From Lunularia cruciata (Eukaryota > Streptophyta > Marchantiopsida > Lunulariales > Lunulariaceae): DNA of 64,000 bases. The notes below the pieces were generated by a model that did not search any database, had not been told where the DNA came from, and saw only the letters and a list, made by a program, of their open reading frames with translations. The DNA is taken from the NCBI GenBank assembly GCA_948567375.1, contig OX419759.1, positions 55,777,493 through 55,841,492 on the forward strand, read 5' to 3'. Below are positions 1-11,723 of the stretch, piece by piece. The position numbers were made by a program, and so were the translations under genes. Each line of letters begins with the position of its first letter. Within the stretch, counting starts at the first letter, position 1.

Positions 1-602
1 ACTTGAAAACCTTAGAACCAATAGCTAGACATATGATTTAAAGGTGAGGATTGGTTTGGTAACAACTAGAAGGATGTTAAACATGATGGACTAAACAAAT
101 CAAAAAGAGGTATCACCAAAAAGGGGCTTCTACTAATAGAGTAAGAATCAAAATATGCTTGAAATCTTGGAAGGCAATTTTGAAGGCCTAAACGGATGAA
201 TTAGGCCTAAAAAATGTGCATATATCCCCCCCACCTGTGTCCCAACCCCCTCCCAATGGAGGAAAGGTCAGCCTTTCCTTCCTCCTAGTTTGTCTTGTCG
301 AGCTTTCCATCGGTACCTTACCCATGTTCTAAGATCCCTACAAGAAGATTCCCTTTGGTCAAAGCTTGTTTGACCACCATATAGGACCTAGACATACATG
401 TCACCCATCCAAGTAAGTAATCCATGGGTGGAGCTTTCTGACATATCACCTATCTGTGTGCCTAATCCTATGGTGGAACTTCCTTGGAGGAGATCCTCTT
501 TGTCTATAGAAGGTGTTCTTTTTAGGTATCAAATGTTTGGGTGTGAAATATATGTTTTCTCTCTTCTCTTGTCCTCAAAATATTACATTTGATACCCAAG
601 TT
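1..602. other. No gene recognised
   Basis: I see no convincing coding region here. The stretch lies directly upstream of the chromovirus integrase tail and probably belongs to the same decayed element, but no motif could be read in any frame. Confidence 0.3.
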
Positions 603-1071
603 TGTAAACTTGCCCCTAATTGGATAGGACTCTTTGATGTCACCCAATTTGTCTCTCCTTTTGTTTATCGACTTGCCTTGCCTTGCCTTGCCTTGCCAGA
701 TGCGTATCCATCCTGTCTTTCATATTTCCAAGTTGAAACCCTTTGTTCCTAACCCCTCTTCCTTTACCTCGTGAGTCCAACCTCCCCCTCCTCCCGTCCC
801 TATTAATGATCATGAGGAGTATGAAGTTGATTATATCCTTGCGCATCACCATATTCAATGCGGCCGTCGACAACATACGGAGTACAAGGTCCTTTGGAAA
901 GGGTATCCCCTTCATGATGCCACATGGGAACCTCTTTCTCACCTCCAGAATACACAGATGGCCATCCAAGAGTTTGAAGCTTCATTGGCGACGAGGACGT
1001 CACCAACTAGCAATGGGGGAATATGTAACAATTGGAGTTTAGTGATGAAATTAGTAGAGCTAATGAAGTAG
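603..1071 (+). pseudogene. Ty3/gypsy chromovirus pol 3' end: integrase tail plus chromodomain
   Basis: Two adjoining frames translate to the C-terminal end of a chromovirus integrase. From 603 the frame reads KLAPNWIGLFDVTQ...VYRLALP, which corresponds to the GPY/F region. From 700 it reads MRIHPVFHISKLKPF, then a proline-rich linker, then a chromodomain with YKVLWKGYPLHDATWEPLSH. In known chromoviruses the chromodomain directs integration to particular chromatin. The copy is dead: a net frameshift lies in or near the CTTGC repeat at 671-697, and an in-frame TGA sits at 772-774. The frame runs on into the LTR that starts at about 1,024. Gag, protease and reverse transcriptase are not present upstream, so this is a 5'-truncated remnant. 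Confidence 0.8.
671..697 (+). repeat. CTTGC pentanucleotide repeat, about 5 units
   Basis: A run of five CTTGC units lies in the codons joining the integrase GPY/F region to the MRIHP motif. It coincides with the change of reading frame, so slippage here is a plausible cause of the break. Confidence 0.7.
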
Positions 1072-1450
1072 CAAATAAGACTAATTAGCCTATAATATTT
1101 TGGAAGTATCTAAGAAGCTTCTTGGCTAGCTTAGCTTGCACCTCAAGTAAATAGTTTCTAGAAGGAAGCTTCAAGAAGCTTCCAACTAGCTTAGCTTGCA
1201 TGCCAAGTAGGTGGCTTCTAGAATGGAAATTTCTTGAGAAGTTTCCTCATTAACTTGGCTTGCACTCTAAGAAAGCGGCTCGAGGATGCTTCTTGAGAAA
1301 CTTCTCAAGGGCCTCATATGTTATCTAATAAATACCAAAGCCAAAGCTCATGCTAGGCATTCGGAGTTTTCACTCATTCAAGTGTCCCAATGTGAGTTTC
1401 CATTCTCTTATTTCTCTCCTCGGTCTTGGTCTTTTACACTACCAAAAAAG
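1024..1450 (+). repeat. Probable 3' LTR of the chromovirus remnant
   Basis: The stretch begins TGTAACAATTGG just after a purine-rich GGGGGAATA, the usual LTR start after a polypurine tract. It holds repeated AGCTTCTTGAGAAG-type motifs. A related but much more AT-rich copy lies at 4,691-5,165. The 3' end is not precisely defined. Confidence 0.6.
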
Positions 1451-4400
1451 AATACTATCTTTTAGGAGAGTAGTGACGAGGAGTAATAAGGTGGTATTGT
1501 GGTATTGGGGGAAAGATGAGTAGGATATGCACAGTTCTGGACTGATTTAGGACCCTTGACCTTCACAACTCATACCCGCAATATTAATCAACAAGAGAAA
1601 TCTTTTCCATTCATAAACTAAGGCCATCTTTTTTCTCAGCTGGCTAGCAATTTGGTTGAGAATTGAGCTTTTGTCATGGAAGGAAACCTTTATTCTAACC
1701 GTTTCATTTTACTTTTTTTCATGAAACATGATTCTAAAAACATAGATCTTGTTTGTGGAAACATTGATTCAATAATGTCATGTTACTTTATTTGGTGCAC
1801 AAGGTTCTCTAAACATAGATATATATCTATGTTTAGAGAGTAATGTTTGTGTAGAGTAATGGAAATTTTCACAAGTATTGTCTTGCAGAGTTTTGGTTTG
1901 GCATATGAAAATATTTTAATGGGAAACGTTTTAAATTATGCCTCAACAGTGAATTCTTGTTTTGACCAAATGCCGTGTACAAATATATTGTCTAATTAAT
2001 CTTGGAAGATTAATTTTTTTAATAATTTTCTTTCTAAATAATAAATTTTGATAAATAATTTAACTTTATCTTATATACTTACTTGTTTTAAAACAAACCT
2101 AGAATTATATTGAGATTGGAATATATTAGAGATCAATAATACCATTGTAGTATCTTTTGCAATATTTAATAAAGAACATAAAAAGCTAAATTCTATTTCT
2201 TCTTTTCTCACAGTCAAAATATAATAGGTCTTGCATACATGAGGTATACAAATTATCTACAAAAACTCATCTAAAATAAACTATTCTTCATGTCAGCCAT
2301 ATGTTTATAGTACTTTCTCCTCTATCTTTACGTCCTACTCCTTGCTATCTAGTCTAGGTACCCATGAATATCCAACTTAGTTTGTGAACCAAGAGATAGT
2401 TTACACTTGTCCCTGCAACTTTAGGGATAACATACACGCTATAGTCGTTTGTACCGTGTATCTTGCCATCTGGTTGTGATTCTCTGTCAAACCCAGCCAA
2501 GGATGTCATATTAATGGTTAACAAAGGCAAATGCTTGCTTGTCAATCATTGCTACCAAGTTGAGCTCCTACAATCTTAAGGATGGTCGCCTCAGATTAAC
2601 TTTCTTGGCATATGAAGTCCTTCAATTTATGCCAATATTTTTAGCGTGCAATTATCTACTGCATAATATTGGTATCAACTCTAAATTTGTGGATCTCTTC
2701 TTTTGATAATGCATGGAAAAAATCTAGCTATATTGTGCCATTCTTGGCATTTCCCCTAATCCTTAGCATTTCACACCAAAGGATAAAAAGTAGGGAAAAA
2801 GTGGTGCAAAATCTAGCTGCACTAGTGGTACCTCCCTTGCAGTTAAAGCTTTTTCCTTAGACTTTCTTCCCCTCATCACTTCCTTGTTTCTGTGTGAACT
2901 TCTTATTAACTTCGTTGTGCCTCGTTCATGAAGAACATGTCAATAAATATTAACATAAATAAAAATTTAAAGGAAGTACAACTTAATCATAAGATAAGAA
3001 ATTCAATTATAAGAAAGTAAATAATTTATCCACAGGTTCTCAAAGACTTACTAGCACTACTTCAAAACGTCAGTACTACTACTACTTCAGTATGTAATGA
3101 TTCTAAATGCATTTTCCTGCTAGGAATATGGAAAGAGATGAATGGTGCATTTCCCAGTATTTAGGATCAATCCATCGTTTTACCACTAATGAAACTGAAG
3201 ACTTGCAATACCGAAACTGTTTGTTCGAGAGGAAAGCCATACTATTGTATCTATTTCCTCATCTTCATGTACAGTCACGCAGAGTAAATATTTAAGTGCG
3301 TCTTGAAAGTCTAAAGATGGACTTGTGTAATACTTACAGCATCAAGTCAGCAAGTAATGACTTTTATATCTGGAAGGATGGATGCATTACGAAGATAAAT
3401 TCTATTGGCTACTAGCTTAACAATGGAAGAACTGTTGTTATGAGATGATGTAAGGATGGACTCATTCTGGACGCAGAATATAACTCTGTTCGTGATGAGC
3501 TCAACTTATAGCACAACTGTTTTTATCCAAGAAGCTCCAATTCCTGATCACTCCCGAGAACATTGGACGTGGAAATCTAAATGGTCCGTAACCGCATGCG
3601 CAGAGGTTTGAAAGAACTCAATCTATGCTTTGATTTTACGTTCGGTGTGCCTTATCTACTTTGAGTGGATTTTCAATATATCTTGCTAGTGAGCTATATA
3701 ATGCCAAGTCTGTGCATATGATGTGGAGGTTCAAAACTATACACTTTGACTGAATCAAAATGAATTAATATGTATGATTTGTAAGTTTGTAGAAGCATGG
3801 TAGTAAGAAGTTCTATGAACCACTTGAATTTTGAACTACAATGTATATAGCAAATTGAGTTTCATGCAATAGGTCTTCACACCGAGTTCCTAAACAACTT
3901 ATCCATGTTCTGGTCTTCATAGGGATCGGGGAGTTCAAAATTTCTACAGGCTAGTCCTCTAGAGTATGGAATCTATTACATTAGGCAGTATAAAAAATGC
4001 AGCATTCTGTCAATGTCAAAATCACATGATTGACAAGCTTGTTGGCAAGCATACCCCTTCTTTTATATCTATAACAAACTTGGTTTGAGATTTCTTCCTC
4101 AGTGATTGATAGAATCCAATTTATTGTCAAAAATTTGTTTTTGAGAGGAATTTGACATAAGGATTATATCCCAACTCTTTAGCAATGAAAAATGCCTTAC
4201 ATGGAGACATGCCTTACAAAAAGAAGAGCAACTCATGATGCTTTGTTGCAAAATTTGATTATTTTGGTACTATTTCTTGGTCATAGATGTAGGATCTTGA
4301 TGCGCTATAGGTGATTGAGGCACTCAAAGAAAAAGTTGGTGCTTGGATCCTTGAGAATCGCTATGGAAAATGTGTTGGAGGGGGAGTGTATGCTATTAAT

Positions 4401-4690
4401 TGTCATGCACTACTGGGTATTGTTGCTCTCCAATGTATCATACATATCATATTACTTATGCTTATGTTCCTTTAGTAGCTTTGGTTTATTAGGGATTGTG
4501 GTCCATGACTTGAATATTGTTGACACACATTTAAAGGACTGCACAATCATAGTTTAGATTGTTGATTTAGTTCAGATCAAAGTTTAATTTTCTTAGATTT
4601 TTTATTCAGTTCAAGTTGTTGAGTGTCAAAAATATATAGAATGCAATCACAAGCATGGAGCATTAGAGCAATTGAAATGATTTCAAATAT
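1451..4690. other. Non-coding, AT-rich; no gene recognised
   Basis: Only short open frames occur here (up to about 80 codons, for example 4,315-4,557 on plus), and none shows a family motif I recognise. The stretch separates two related LTRs and may be old element interior that has decayed. A 34-bp perfect palindrome lies at 1,806-1,839. Confidence 0.3.
1806..1839. repeat. 34-bp perfect palindrome
   Basis: The sequence is self-complementary without a spacer. Each arm reads TCTCTAAACATAGATAT and the centre is ATATAT. It could form a cruciform or, if transcribed, a short hairpin. No function is implied. Confidence 0.85.
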
Positions 4691-5165
4691 TGTAATAATA
4701 TGAATTTTATAGATGAGTTAGTCAAGATTAACAAAGTAAAAAATAAATTATATTAGTCAAGAATATTCTAGAAATATTTAGGAAGTTACTAAATACTTTT
4801 TAAGTATTAGATAATGTGTATACCAAGTGCTGATTTTTAGAATAAAATTTCTTGTGAAATTTCTTAAGAAATTTCCTAGTTAGTTTAACTTGGCGGGATA
4901 ATTTTTAGAAGAAATTTTTTTTGAAAAACTTCTCTACTATCTTAACTTGCATGCAAAATAAAAAATTTCTAAAATGAATCTTCTTGAGAAGTTTCCATGT
5001 TAATTTGATTTGCATTCTAAAAATATAATTTTTAAAATTTTTTAAGAGTATTTTTTAAAATATCAAAACCTAAACTCGTTTGAGTCATTCTTCATTCATT
5101 GAAGAGTTACAATGTGATTTTCATCTTGATTTTTTTTTTTTATTCTTTTATATAATATTAGAGTA
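4691..5165 (+). repeat. Decayed second copy of the chromovirus LTR
   Basis: It begins TGTAATAATATG and follows the order of motifs of the 1,024-1,450 LTR, for example TTCTTGAGAAGTTTCC followed by an ATTTGCATTCTAA-type block. Most differences from that copy replace C by T or G by A, giving a very AT-rich sequence. This is the pattern left by long-term cytosine methylation and deamination. Orientation is the same as the first copy. Confidence 0.55.
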
Positions 5166-5635
5166 AAAATGATATAAATAAAATTTATAAATTATTAAAT
5201 CTATTTTTATCAAATTATTAAAAAATTTATATAAATTTATTAGCTAAATATTATTTTAAATAATATAAATTTTTAAATAAAATCTTTTAAATACAATCAT
5301 CTTGTCACACTTCATAATTTTAATTCCATAAAATTTAATGATGATTAATGAAATAAAATTTTAATTCCATAAGATTTAATGGTGATTAATGAAATAAGAG
5401 GATTAAAATTCAAGAAGCAAACATATCAAGCAAAGATTACGGTGGTCATGTTGCGGCCGCAACAACTAGTGTCTCTTTCCTTCGTATAGCTATTTCATAA
5501 TAATATCTCTAAGTTGTCCTCTCATATATTACTTTCATCACGCATCACAACTAGTTACTCAACCTACGTCTATCGTGCAATATTTCAGGTTACTAAAGTA
5601 GTGGAAGAACTCCGAAAAAAAGCCTAAGCATATAT
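5166..5635. other. AT-rich spacer; no gene recognised
   Basis: A very AT-rich stretch up to about 5,400 is followed by ordinary sequence leading into the NB-ARC remnant. A short near-repeat (AAATTTTAATTCCATAA) occurs at about 5,316 and 5,356. The real start of the downstream gene could lie here but I cannot place it. Confidence 0.3.
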
Positions 5636-7387
5636 GTGCCACTTCGGGACATAGAGGCAAGCATTCAAAAAGCGTTGGAAGACGAAGATCTAGTTCTTTT
5701 GTATGGCAATCTTGGAAGTGGAAAATCCACTCTACCCATATACATAAGAGATCACTACTCACATAGTCCTCATGGACTGGAAGGCATGAACAAAGTTGCA
5801 ACTGAATCCAGCCGGGGTGATACGGTTTTAGAGCCCAGAATGACCATCGTTGTTTTCCTAGAATGTGGAAATGGAGATGGCGTCCAAACTGTTGGAACTT
5901 CTCCAAACCCTTAGTTCAAAAACAAGTTCCAGGCAAAACTACAGGTCAGATCGAAGTGTTCTGATCAAACAAGAAATACGATCTGTACTCGCAATGCAAG
6001 AGACTTTGATAAATCTTGGATGACGTCTGGGTTCATCAAAGAGTTCGTTGATGACCTTGCGTTTGATTTACACGGTCAAGTGAAATTTCTCATCATCTCA
6101 AGAAGGGCCACCATATGGAATTCTTCAATTTCCATAGAAATTCCGCCAGTCAGTTTGAAGAATGCAGAACATATCCTGGGAGAGCATGCAGGACTTGTAG
6201 ACCAAGAACTACCATCGAACTCGAAGGTTTGACCTACCATCTCTATGCAACTCTCGTGATCAATCGCAAAAGATGAATGAAGAAATGGTTCCAGTTTTTC
6301 ATTCTAAATCCTGTATACTGTTGGATACTGAAGCCATGTCATACAAAGTCCCTATTATACATCGTCTATTCTTTTCAGCTAGGCTATTTCAAAGCTGAAC
6401 TTTATTGACTGCTCCACATTTTTTTATGATCCCGATGAAGTTATCTTAAACTTAACAGAACTGCGTACCCGACCATGTCATAAGGAATAATATATTGCAT
6501 TGAGTGAAGGAATATCCAGGTTGTCATATTGCATGACACAAGAGGAAAATCTAATTTCGTCCTGCAAAACCTGCAGGGTATTGCTGGCCGTTTGATAAAC
6601 AAACAGAGTGCAATCCCTTGGCTCTGGCAATGGCGGGTCCGAGAATAACCAAGAGCAAGAACACTATCGATAAAGGAGTGGGACGAGGTGGCAAAAGGCT
6701 ACTCGACCACCATAAGAGGGGAAGTGAAAGGCACAGGCACAAGTTCCCATTTCACACCGGTTTTTGATTCTCCATACGAAACAATCATTCAGGAATCATT
6801 GCTGATGACATACCAAGACGTATCAAAGAATTCTCGACGTTTGCTTAGGTTGATCGCAAACTGTGAAGCGAAAACCATCCCCGTTCAAGTTGTGCGCAGG
6901 TTGTACACTACAGTACAGGAAGGAGAATATCCAACAACATTCCACGATCATCTCAAGCAACTGAGAGACGATGGAACGATGCTGCAAGTGAACGTCAATT
7001 CGATTGCAGTCTTTGATCCGAAACTTGCTATCAGTTCGTCGGAGCCATACGAGCGCAGTTTGTTGAACTTTGAACCTGTGGGGTTTCACGATTTACAACG
7101 GATGTTCATCAACAACCATGATGAAACGAGAGATAGAATCGGGGAGTTGATGGATTCCTTACTGGATACCTGTCCAACATGATGGAACATCCTCTGTACA
7201 AAACACAACAGATGAACACCGCGGCGCCATCGAAGAAGTCCTTGCACTTTGCATCCTTTATTTAAGGAAGCAGTATGCACAGAGAGCCGCCAAATACCTG
7301 GGAATACGTGATCCAGACTTCAAGCTTTTCAAGGAACTACGGGTTGCGCTAGGACCTCATGTTACCCTGTTGTGTGGGCAACTCTGA
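5636..7387 (+). pseudogene. NB-ARC (STAND P-loop) ATPase region of a disease-resistance-type gene, frameshifted
   Basis: Pieces in shifting frames read as an NB-ARC nucleotide switch. They are Walker A (LLYGNLGSGKST, about 5,696-5,731), a helical stretch (EMASKLLELLQTLS, from about 5,871), Walker B/kinase-2 (LDDVW, 6,016-6,030), an RNBS-B-like KFLIISRR (about 6,080-6,105) and a GLPLAL-like CNPLALAMAG (6,609-6,638). Helical sequence follows to 7,182, then AIEEVLALCILYLRKQYAQ in another frame, ending at a TGA at 7,385-7,387. In plants NB-ARC ATPases act as immune receptors with C-terminal repeats. Here the armadillo array at 8.0-10.3 kb would be that C-terminal part. At least four frame changes (near 5,870, 6,010, 6,650 and 7,170) that look unlike introns mark it as a pseudogene. 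Some gaps could still be introns. Confidence 0.75.
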
Positions 7388-8039
7388 GAGGACGAAGGCC
7401 GCCAGTATGAAAGCTCAGAGAGTGAGGAGGAGAACAACCAACCGTCAAGGAGAGAGAATAAGGGCGAAGTGGGCTTGGACAAAATGATTTGTTGTGCGAA
7501 GCAGGTACTGGATACTTCCTCAAGGATATAGCTGTGTGTTTTTCAATAGTAAATGCATGAGACCCAATATTCAAACCTTAGTTATAGACATTAAAGGTAC
7601 CTACCCTAAACTCGGGGAACTATTCTGGGCATGAAAATGTTAGCTATTTCTTATGTGGCTAAGTTAATCAAGATTACTGATATTAAAGTTAACTAGCTTT
7701 TTGTCCACGTCCATTGGGAGATACTAAGCCTATATAGCTCTTACTTGCTCTTGGGGAAATTCCTCATGAACTCCTTGCAATGAACAACCTCTGACGGGTG
7801 AATATTTGACTTTATGAGGTTTAATTCTCTTTTTATCAGAGATCTTGTTTTAGATAATAGAGTGGACATCTAGCATGTGCATAGGGTTTAAAGATTGACG
7901 CTTTTACGAGGGAATTTTGTAAATCTCGATTTGTGTTTTTGACTTGAATTGAGTTACTATAATCACCATAAATTAATCCTGTCTAGTTTTGCTTCTAATG
8001 AGGAGAAGTGAACGCAGTCCCCCCTTGCGCAGGTAATGA
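7388..8039. other. Spacer or intron between NB-ARC and armadillo regions
   Basis: No coding motif is visible. The next coding-like sequence starts after TTGCGCAGGTAATG at about 8,028, so this stretch could be an intron of the former NB-ARC/armadillo gene. Confidence 0.3.
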
Positions 8040-10300
8040 TCAAGATCTTTTGCGACGGTGAACTCCACGACCATAGTCTTGTAACTTTGCTGTCCTCTTT
8101 GAAGTTTGGGCCAGCCATTGCCTCCGTATTGATGAACCTACGCTACACGACATTGTTCTCAACACTGAAGGTCACATACCCCGGACGATCCAGAGGTTGA
8201 TCGATTCTTGGCACGGAGATATAAGCCAACTACCGTATATCAGGGCAGTTCACTTGTGTTGTCTTTCTTGGCTACCGTACTTCCCCGGTCCTGCACAAGG
8301 CATTCAAGCATTACCTGGTGCCATTGAGGCACTGGTGAATTCCTACTGGCTTGATCATGCGGATTCTTTTGTGCTCTTGCTATACAAAATAAATACTCTC
8401 GGTATTTTGGCTTTCCACGATGTACTTGAGGAAAATATAGGAGAACTCCGTGGGACCATCCCGAAGCTGTTGTCATTGATCCAGAAGGATAGCGGTGAAC
8501 TTGCTTCACAAGAGGCATTGATGATGGCGTTGTGCAATTTGACAAACACGAATGAATCGAATCGAAAGCAGATTCTGGAACACCCTTCCGGTGTTACAGG
8601 ACTGGTGAAGCTCTTGGACGGTGAGAACAGCTCCGACTTCCTTCGAAGTTTGGCAGGTACAGTAGAGAAAGAAGGAAAGAAGAAAATCGGAAAAGTCCAT
8701 GGAGCCATCCCGAAGCTGCTCTCATTGATCCTGGAGGATAGGGGGGAAATTACTTTACATGAGAAATTGATGATGGCATTGTCCAATTTGACAACCAATA
8801 AGCCGAATCGAATGCAGATTCTGGACTTCCCTTCCGGTGTTACAGGACTGCTGAAGCTCTTCGACGGTGAGAAGAGCTCCGACTTCCTTTGTAGTTTGGC
8901 AGGTACACTAGGGAATGTGGTAGTCGAAATAGAAGCAAAGAGAAGAATCGGAGAAAACCCTGGGGCCATCCCGAAGCTGCTCTCATTGATCCTGGAGGAT
9001 AGGGGGGAAATTACTTTACATGAGAAATTGATGATGGCATTGTCCAATTTGACAACCAATAAGCCGAATCGAATGCAGATTCTGGACTTCCCTTCCAGTG
9101 TCGAAGGACTGGTGAACCTCTTGGACGGTGAGAAGAGCTCCGACTTCCTTTGTAGTTTGGCAGGTACACTAGGGAATCTGGCAGTCGAAAAAGAAGGAAA
9201 GAGAAGAATAGGAGAAGTCCATGGGCCCATCCCGAAGCTGCTCTCATTGATTCTGAAGGATAGCGGGGAAATTGCTTTACAAGAGGCATTGATGATGGCG
9301 TTGTCCAAATTGACAAACACGAATGAGTCGAATCGAAAGCAGATTCTGGACTACCCCTCTGGTGTTGAAAGACTGGTGAAGCTCTTGGACGGTGAGAACA
9401 GCTCCGACTTCCTTCGTAGTTTGGCAGGTACACTAGGGAATGTGGCAGTCGAGAAAGAAGGAACGAAGAAAATAGGAGAAGTCCGTGGGGCCATCCCGAA
9501 GTTGCTGTCATTGATCCAGAAGGAGAGCGGGGAAATTGCTTTACAAGAGGCATTGATGATGGTGTTGTGCAATTTGACAAACACGAATGAGTTCAATCGA
9601 AAGCAGATTCTGGAATACCCTTCCGGTGTTACAGGACTGGTGAAGCTCTTGGACGGTGAGAACGGCTCCGACTTCCTTCGTAGTTTGGCAGGTACACTAG
9701 GGAATGTGGCAGTAGAGAAAGAAGGAAAGAAGAAAATCGGAGAAGTCCATGGAGCCATCCCGAAGCTGCCCTCATTGATCCTGGAGGATAGCGGGGAAAT
9801 TACTTTACAAGAGGAATTGATGATGGCGTTATCCAATTTGACAAACACGAATGAGTCAAATGGAAAGCAGATTCTGGACTACCCTTCCGGTGTCGAAGGA
9901 CTGCTGAAGCTCTTCGACGGTGAGAAGAGCTCCGACTTCCTTTGTAGTTTGGCAGGTACACTAGGGAATGTGGCATCCGGAAAGGAAGGAAAGAAGAAAT
10001 TTGGACAAGTCCGTGGTGCCATCCGGAAGCTGTTGTCATTGATCCAGAAGGATAGCGGGGAAATTGCTTTACAAGAGACATTGATGAAGGTGTTGTCCAA
10101 TTTGACAAACAGGAATGAGTCGAATTCGAAATCAGATTCTGGAACAGCATTCCGTTGTTGAAGGACTGGTGAAGCTCTTGGACGGTGAGAAGAACTCCGC
10201 CTTCCTTTGTACTTTGGTACACTAGAGAATGTTGGCAGTCGAGTAAGAGGGAAAGAAGGAAATAGGAGAAGTCCGTGGGGCTATCCCGAAGCGAGTCCAC
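8040..10300 (+). pseudogene. Armadillo-repeat C-terminal region of the NB-ARC gene
   Basis: A 654-codon open stretch to 10,161 consists of armadillo-type helical repeats. Each unit of 83-88 residues holds two helical blocks: IPKLLSLI...LMMALSNLTNTNESN, then GLVKLLDGENSSDFL followed by SLAGTLGNVAVEKEG. Units start at 8,452, 8,701, 8,962, 9,223, 9,487, 9,751 and 10,015, with a broken eighth at about 10,277. Armadillo arrays form superhelices that bind proteins; in an NB-ARC protein they would be the sensing end. Weaker armadillo-like sequence (LVTLLSSLKFGPAIASVLMNL) precedes it from about 8,080 in another frame. The open stretch opens on a TTG, not an ATG, so the start lies upstream. An indel near 10,125-10,135 shifts the frame, and the residual unit continues out of frame to about 10,300. 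Confidence 0.75.
8452..10300 (+). repeat. Tandem array of 249-264 bp armadillo units, 7 plus a partial
   Basis: Consecutive units start 249, 261, 261, 264, 264, 264 and 262 bp apart and are strikingly similar at the DNA level. Whole stretches such as CTCTTGGACGGTGAGAA and TTTGGCAGGTACACTAGGGA recur in almost every unit. The shortest unit lacks the LGNVA codons. This suggests recent expansion by unequal exchange or replication slippage. Confidence 0.9.
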
Positions 10301-11723
10301 GCAACAGGCGTTCAGATAGCTCATGTTACATCAGTATTGTAGCTCTCTTTAAGGGTCTCTTCCACTTTGGGACTAAGATCACAGAGAAGTGTGCAACTAC
10401 CGCAGATACCACGATTGGATATGCGATAGAGGACAGAAGCGAAATTTGCTATCAATTCCTGTGAGTTGAGAACGGTATGAATTATAGACCAACTACTAGA
10501 AGTCTTTGAAAAGTTAAGGTCGATGTAATATAATCATTGATGTTTTGAAACTGTGGAGCTAAATCTCGATCTCTATTTAGCTTTTTATTGCTACCCATTA
10601 CTAAAACCCCTCGATCTTATATGGTCAGCAAGGATTTCTGAGACGTGGATCGATCTGACTTAAATTTGGAGGTGGGTACAAGTATTTGTTTTGGTGACAG
10701 TGGTTTAGTTGACTGTACTTTCCATAAATTTTGCTGCTACTCGCGAGAATGATCACACGACGGTAGTACAAAATAAGGAAAATAATTTACTATGTATGAA
10801 TAGTAATTTTATATTTGTATCATTATCGAAAAAAATATTCATAGATAGTAAATTTTATTAACTTTACCAAATTAGTCTAACTCTCTATTAATTACCAATT
10901 ATTAAAATTCCTTTAGGAACTCGAAGAATGCAACAAAGCCAAAACAAAGTTAGTATCACTCTTTATTGATTACCAATTATTAAGATTTTTTTGAAATATT
11001 GAACAATGCAAGGAAGCGGAAAAAGATTATTATTAATTCATATGAGTCAAGAGTTCCTCAAATGTTTTCTAAACATTGTTTTTTTCCATGATCACATATT
11101 TATTTTTTCCCATGATCATATATTTCTGTAATATAGACTCTTATTCTAACTTGACTTGTTACTTTCAATTTACAATCGGCTTATAATGTTTGAAGTCAGA
11201 CGATGTAATTCGTTGGTTCAAGTCAAATATATGAAAGTATTTGAATGAGGCATGGTTCCTCTGTTTTCTATTTTCTGATAGTCTGTTAATGTTGATTGTT
11301 ATGGAGTTCTGCGAGGTTTCATGCTGCCCGTTTATACTTAATTTGTACTCTAATTTATAGATTATATAAACTCACGTCAAGAGTTTGGTGAATTTCGTTG
11401 TGACAATACCCATGGTAGGGCATGGCATGTTTCCGAATATTCCGAATAACTTCTATATCTTCCATGTAATGATGTAACGTTCATGGTTTTTAAGGATCAC
11501 TGTGGTTGAGGTTTATCCTCGTTCTGACAAGTCTGATGGATGCATCTCTATGTGACCTTCCTCTAACATAATATCTCATGGAAACCTGTTATAACTCTAG
11601 AGAACATTAAAATATGAATGCCTCTCATAGAAACTGAAACTCTGCCTGTTTTTCTAGCATGGCTTTAGTTTGTAAAACCTTTGCTAATACACTCCGCGCG
11701 CTCCCACATCATTGTTCTCCACA
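10301..11723. other. No gene recognised; AT-rich with a local tandem repeat
   Basis: An 85-codon open stretch at 10,207-10,464 is the out-of-frame tail of the armadillo remnant and shows no motif of its own. Beyond it the sequence is AT-rich and non-coding up to the P-loop exon at 11,724. Confidence 0.35.
10868..11028 (+). repeat. Two-unit tandem repeat of about 80 bp
   Basis: Both units share TTACCAATTATTAA, a following T-rich stretch, and GAA-ATGCAA-AAGC-AAAA. The units differ at many positions, so the duplication is old. Confidence 0.65.

Noticed and set aside
640-1006. Minus-strand open frames of 109 and 67 codons
   Set aside because: They are antisense to the chromodomain region, which has clear family motifs on plus.
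8240-10324. Long minus-strand open frames across the armadillo array (up to 321 codons)
   Set aside because: They mirror the tandem repeat and have no motif of their own; the plus frame encodes the armadillo units.
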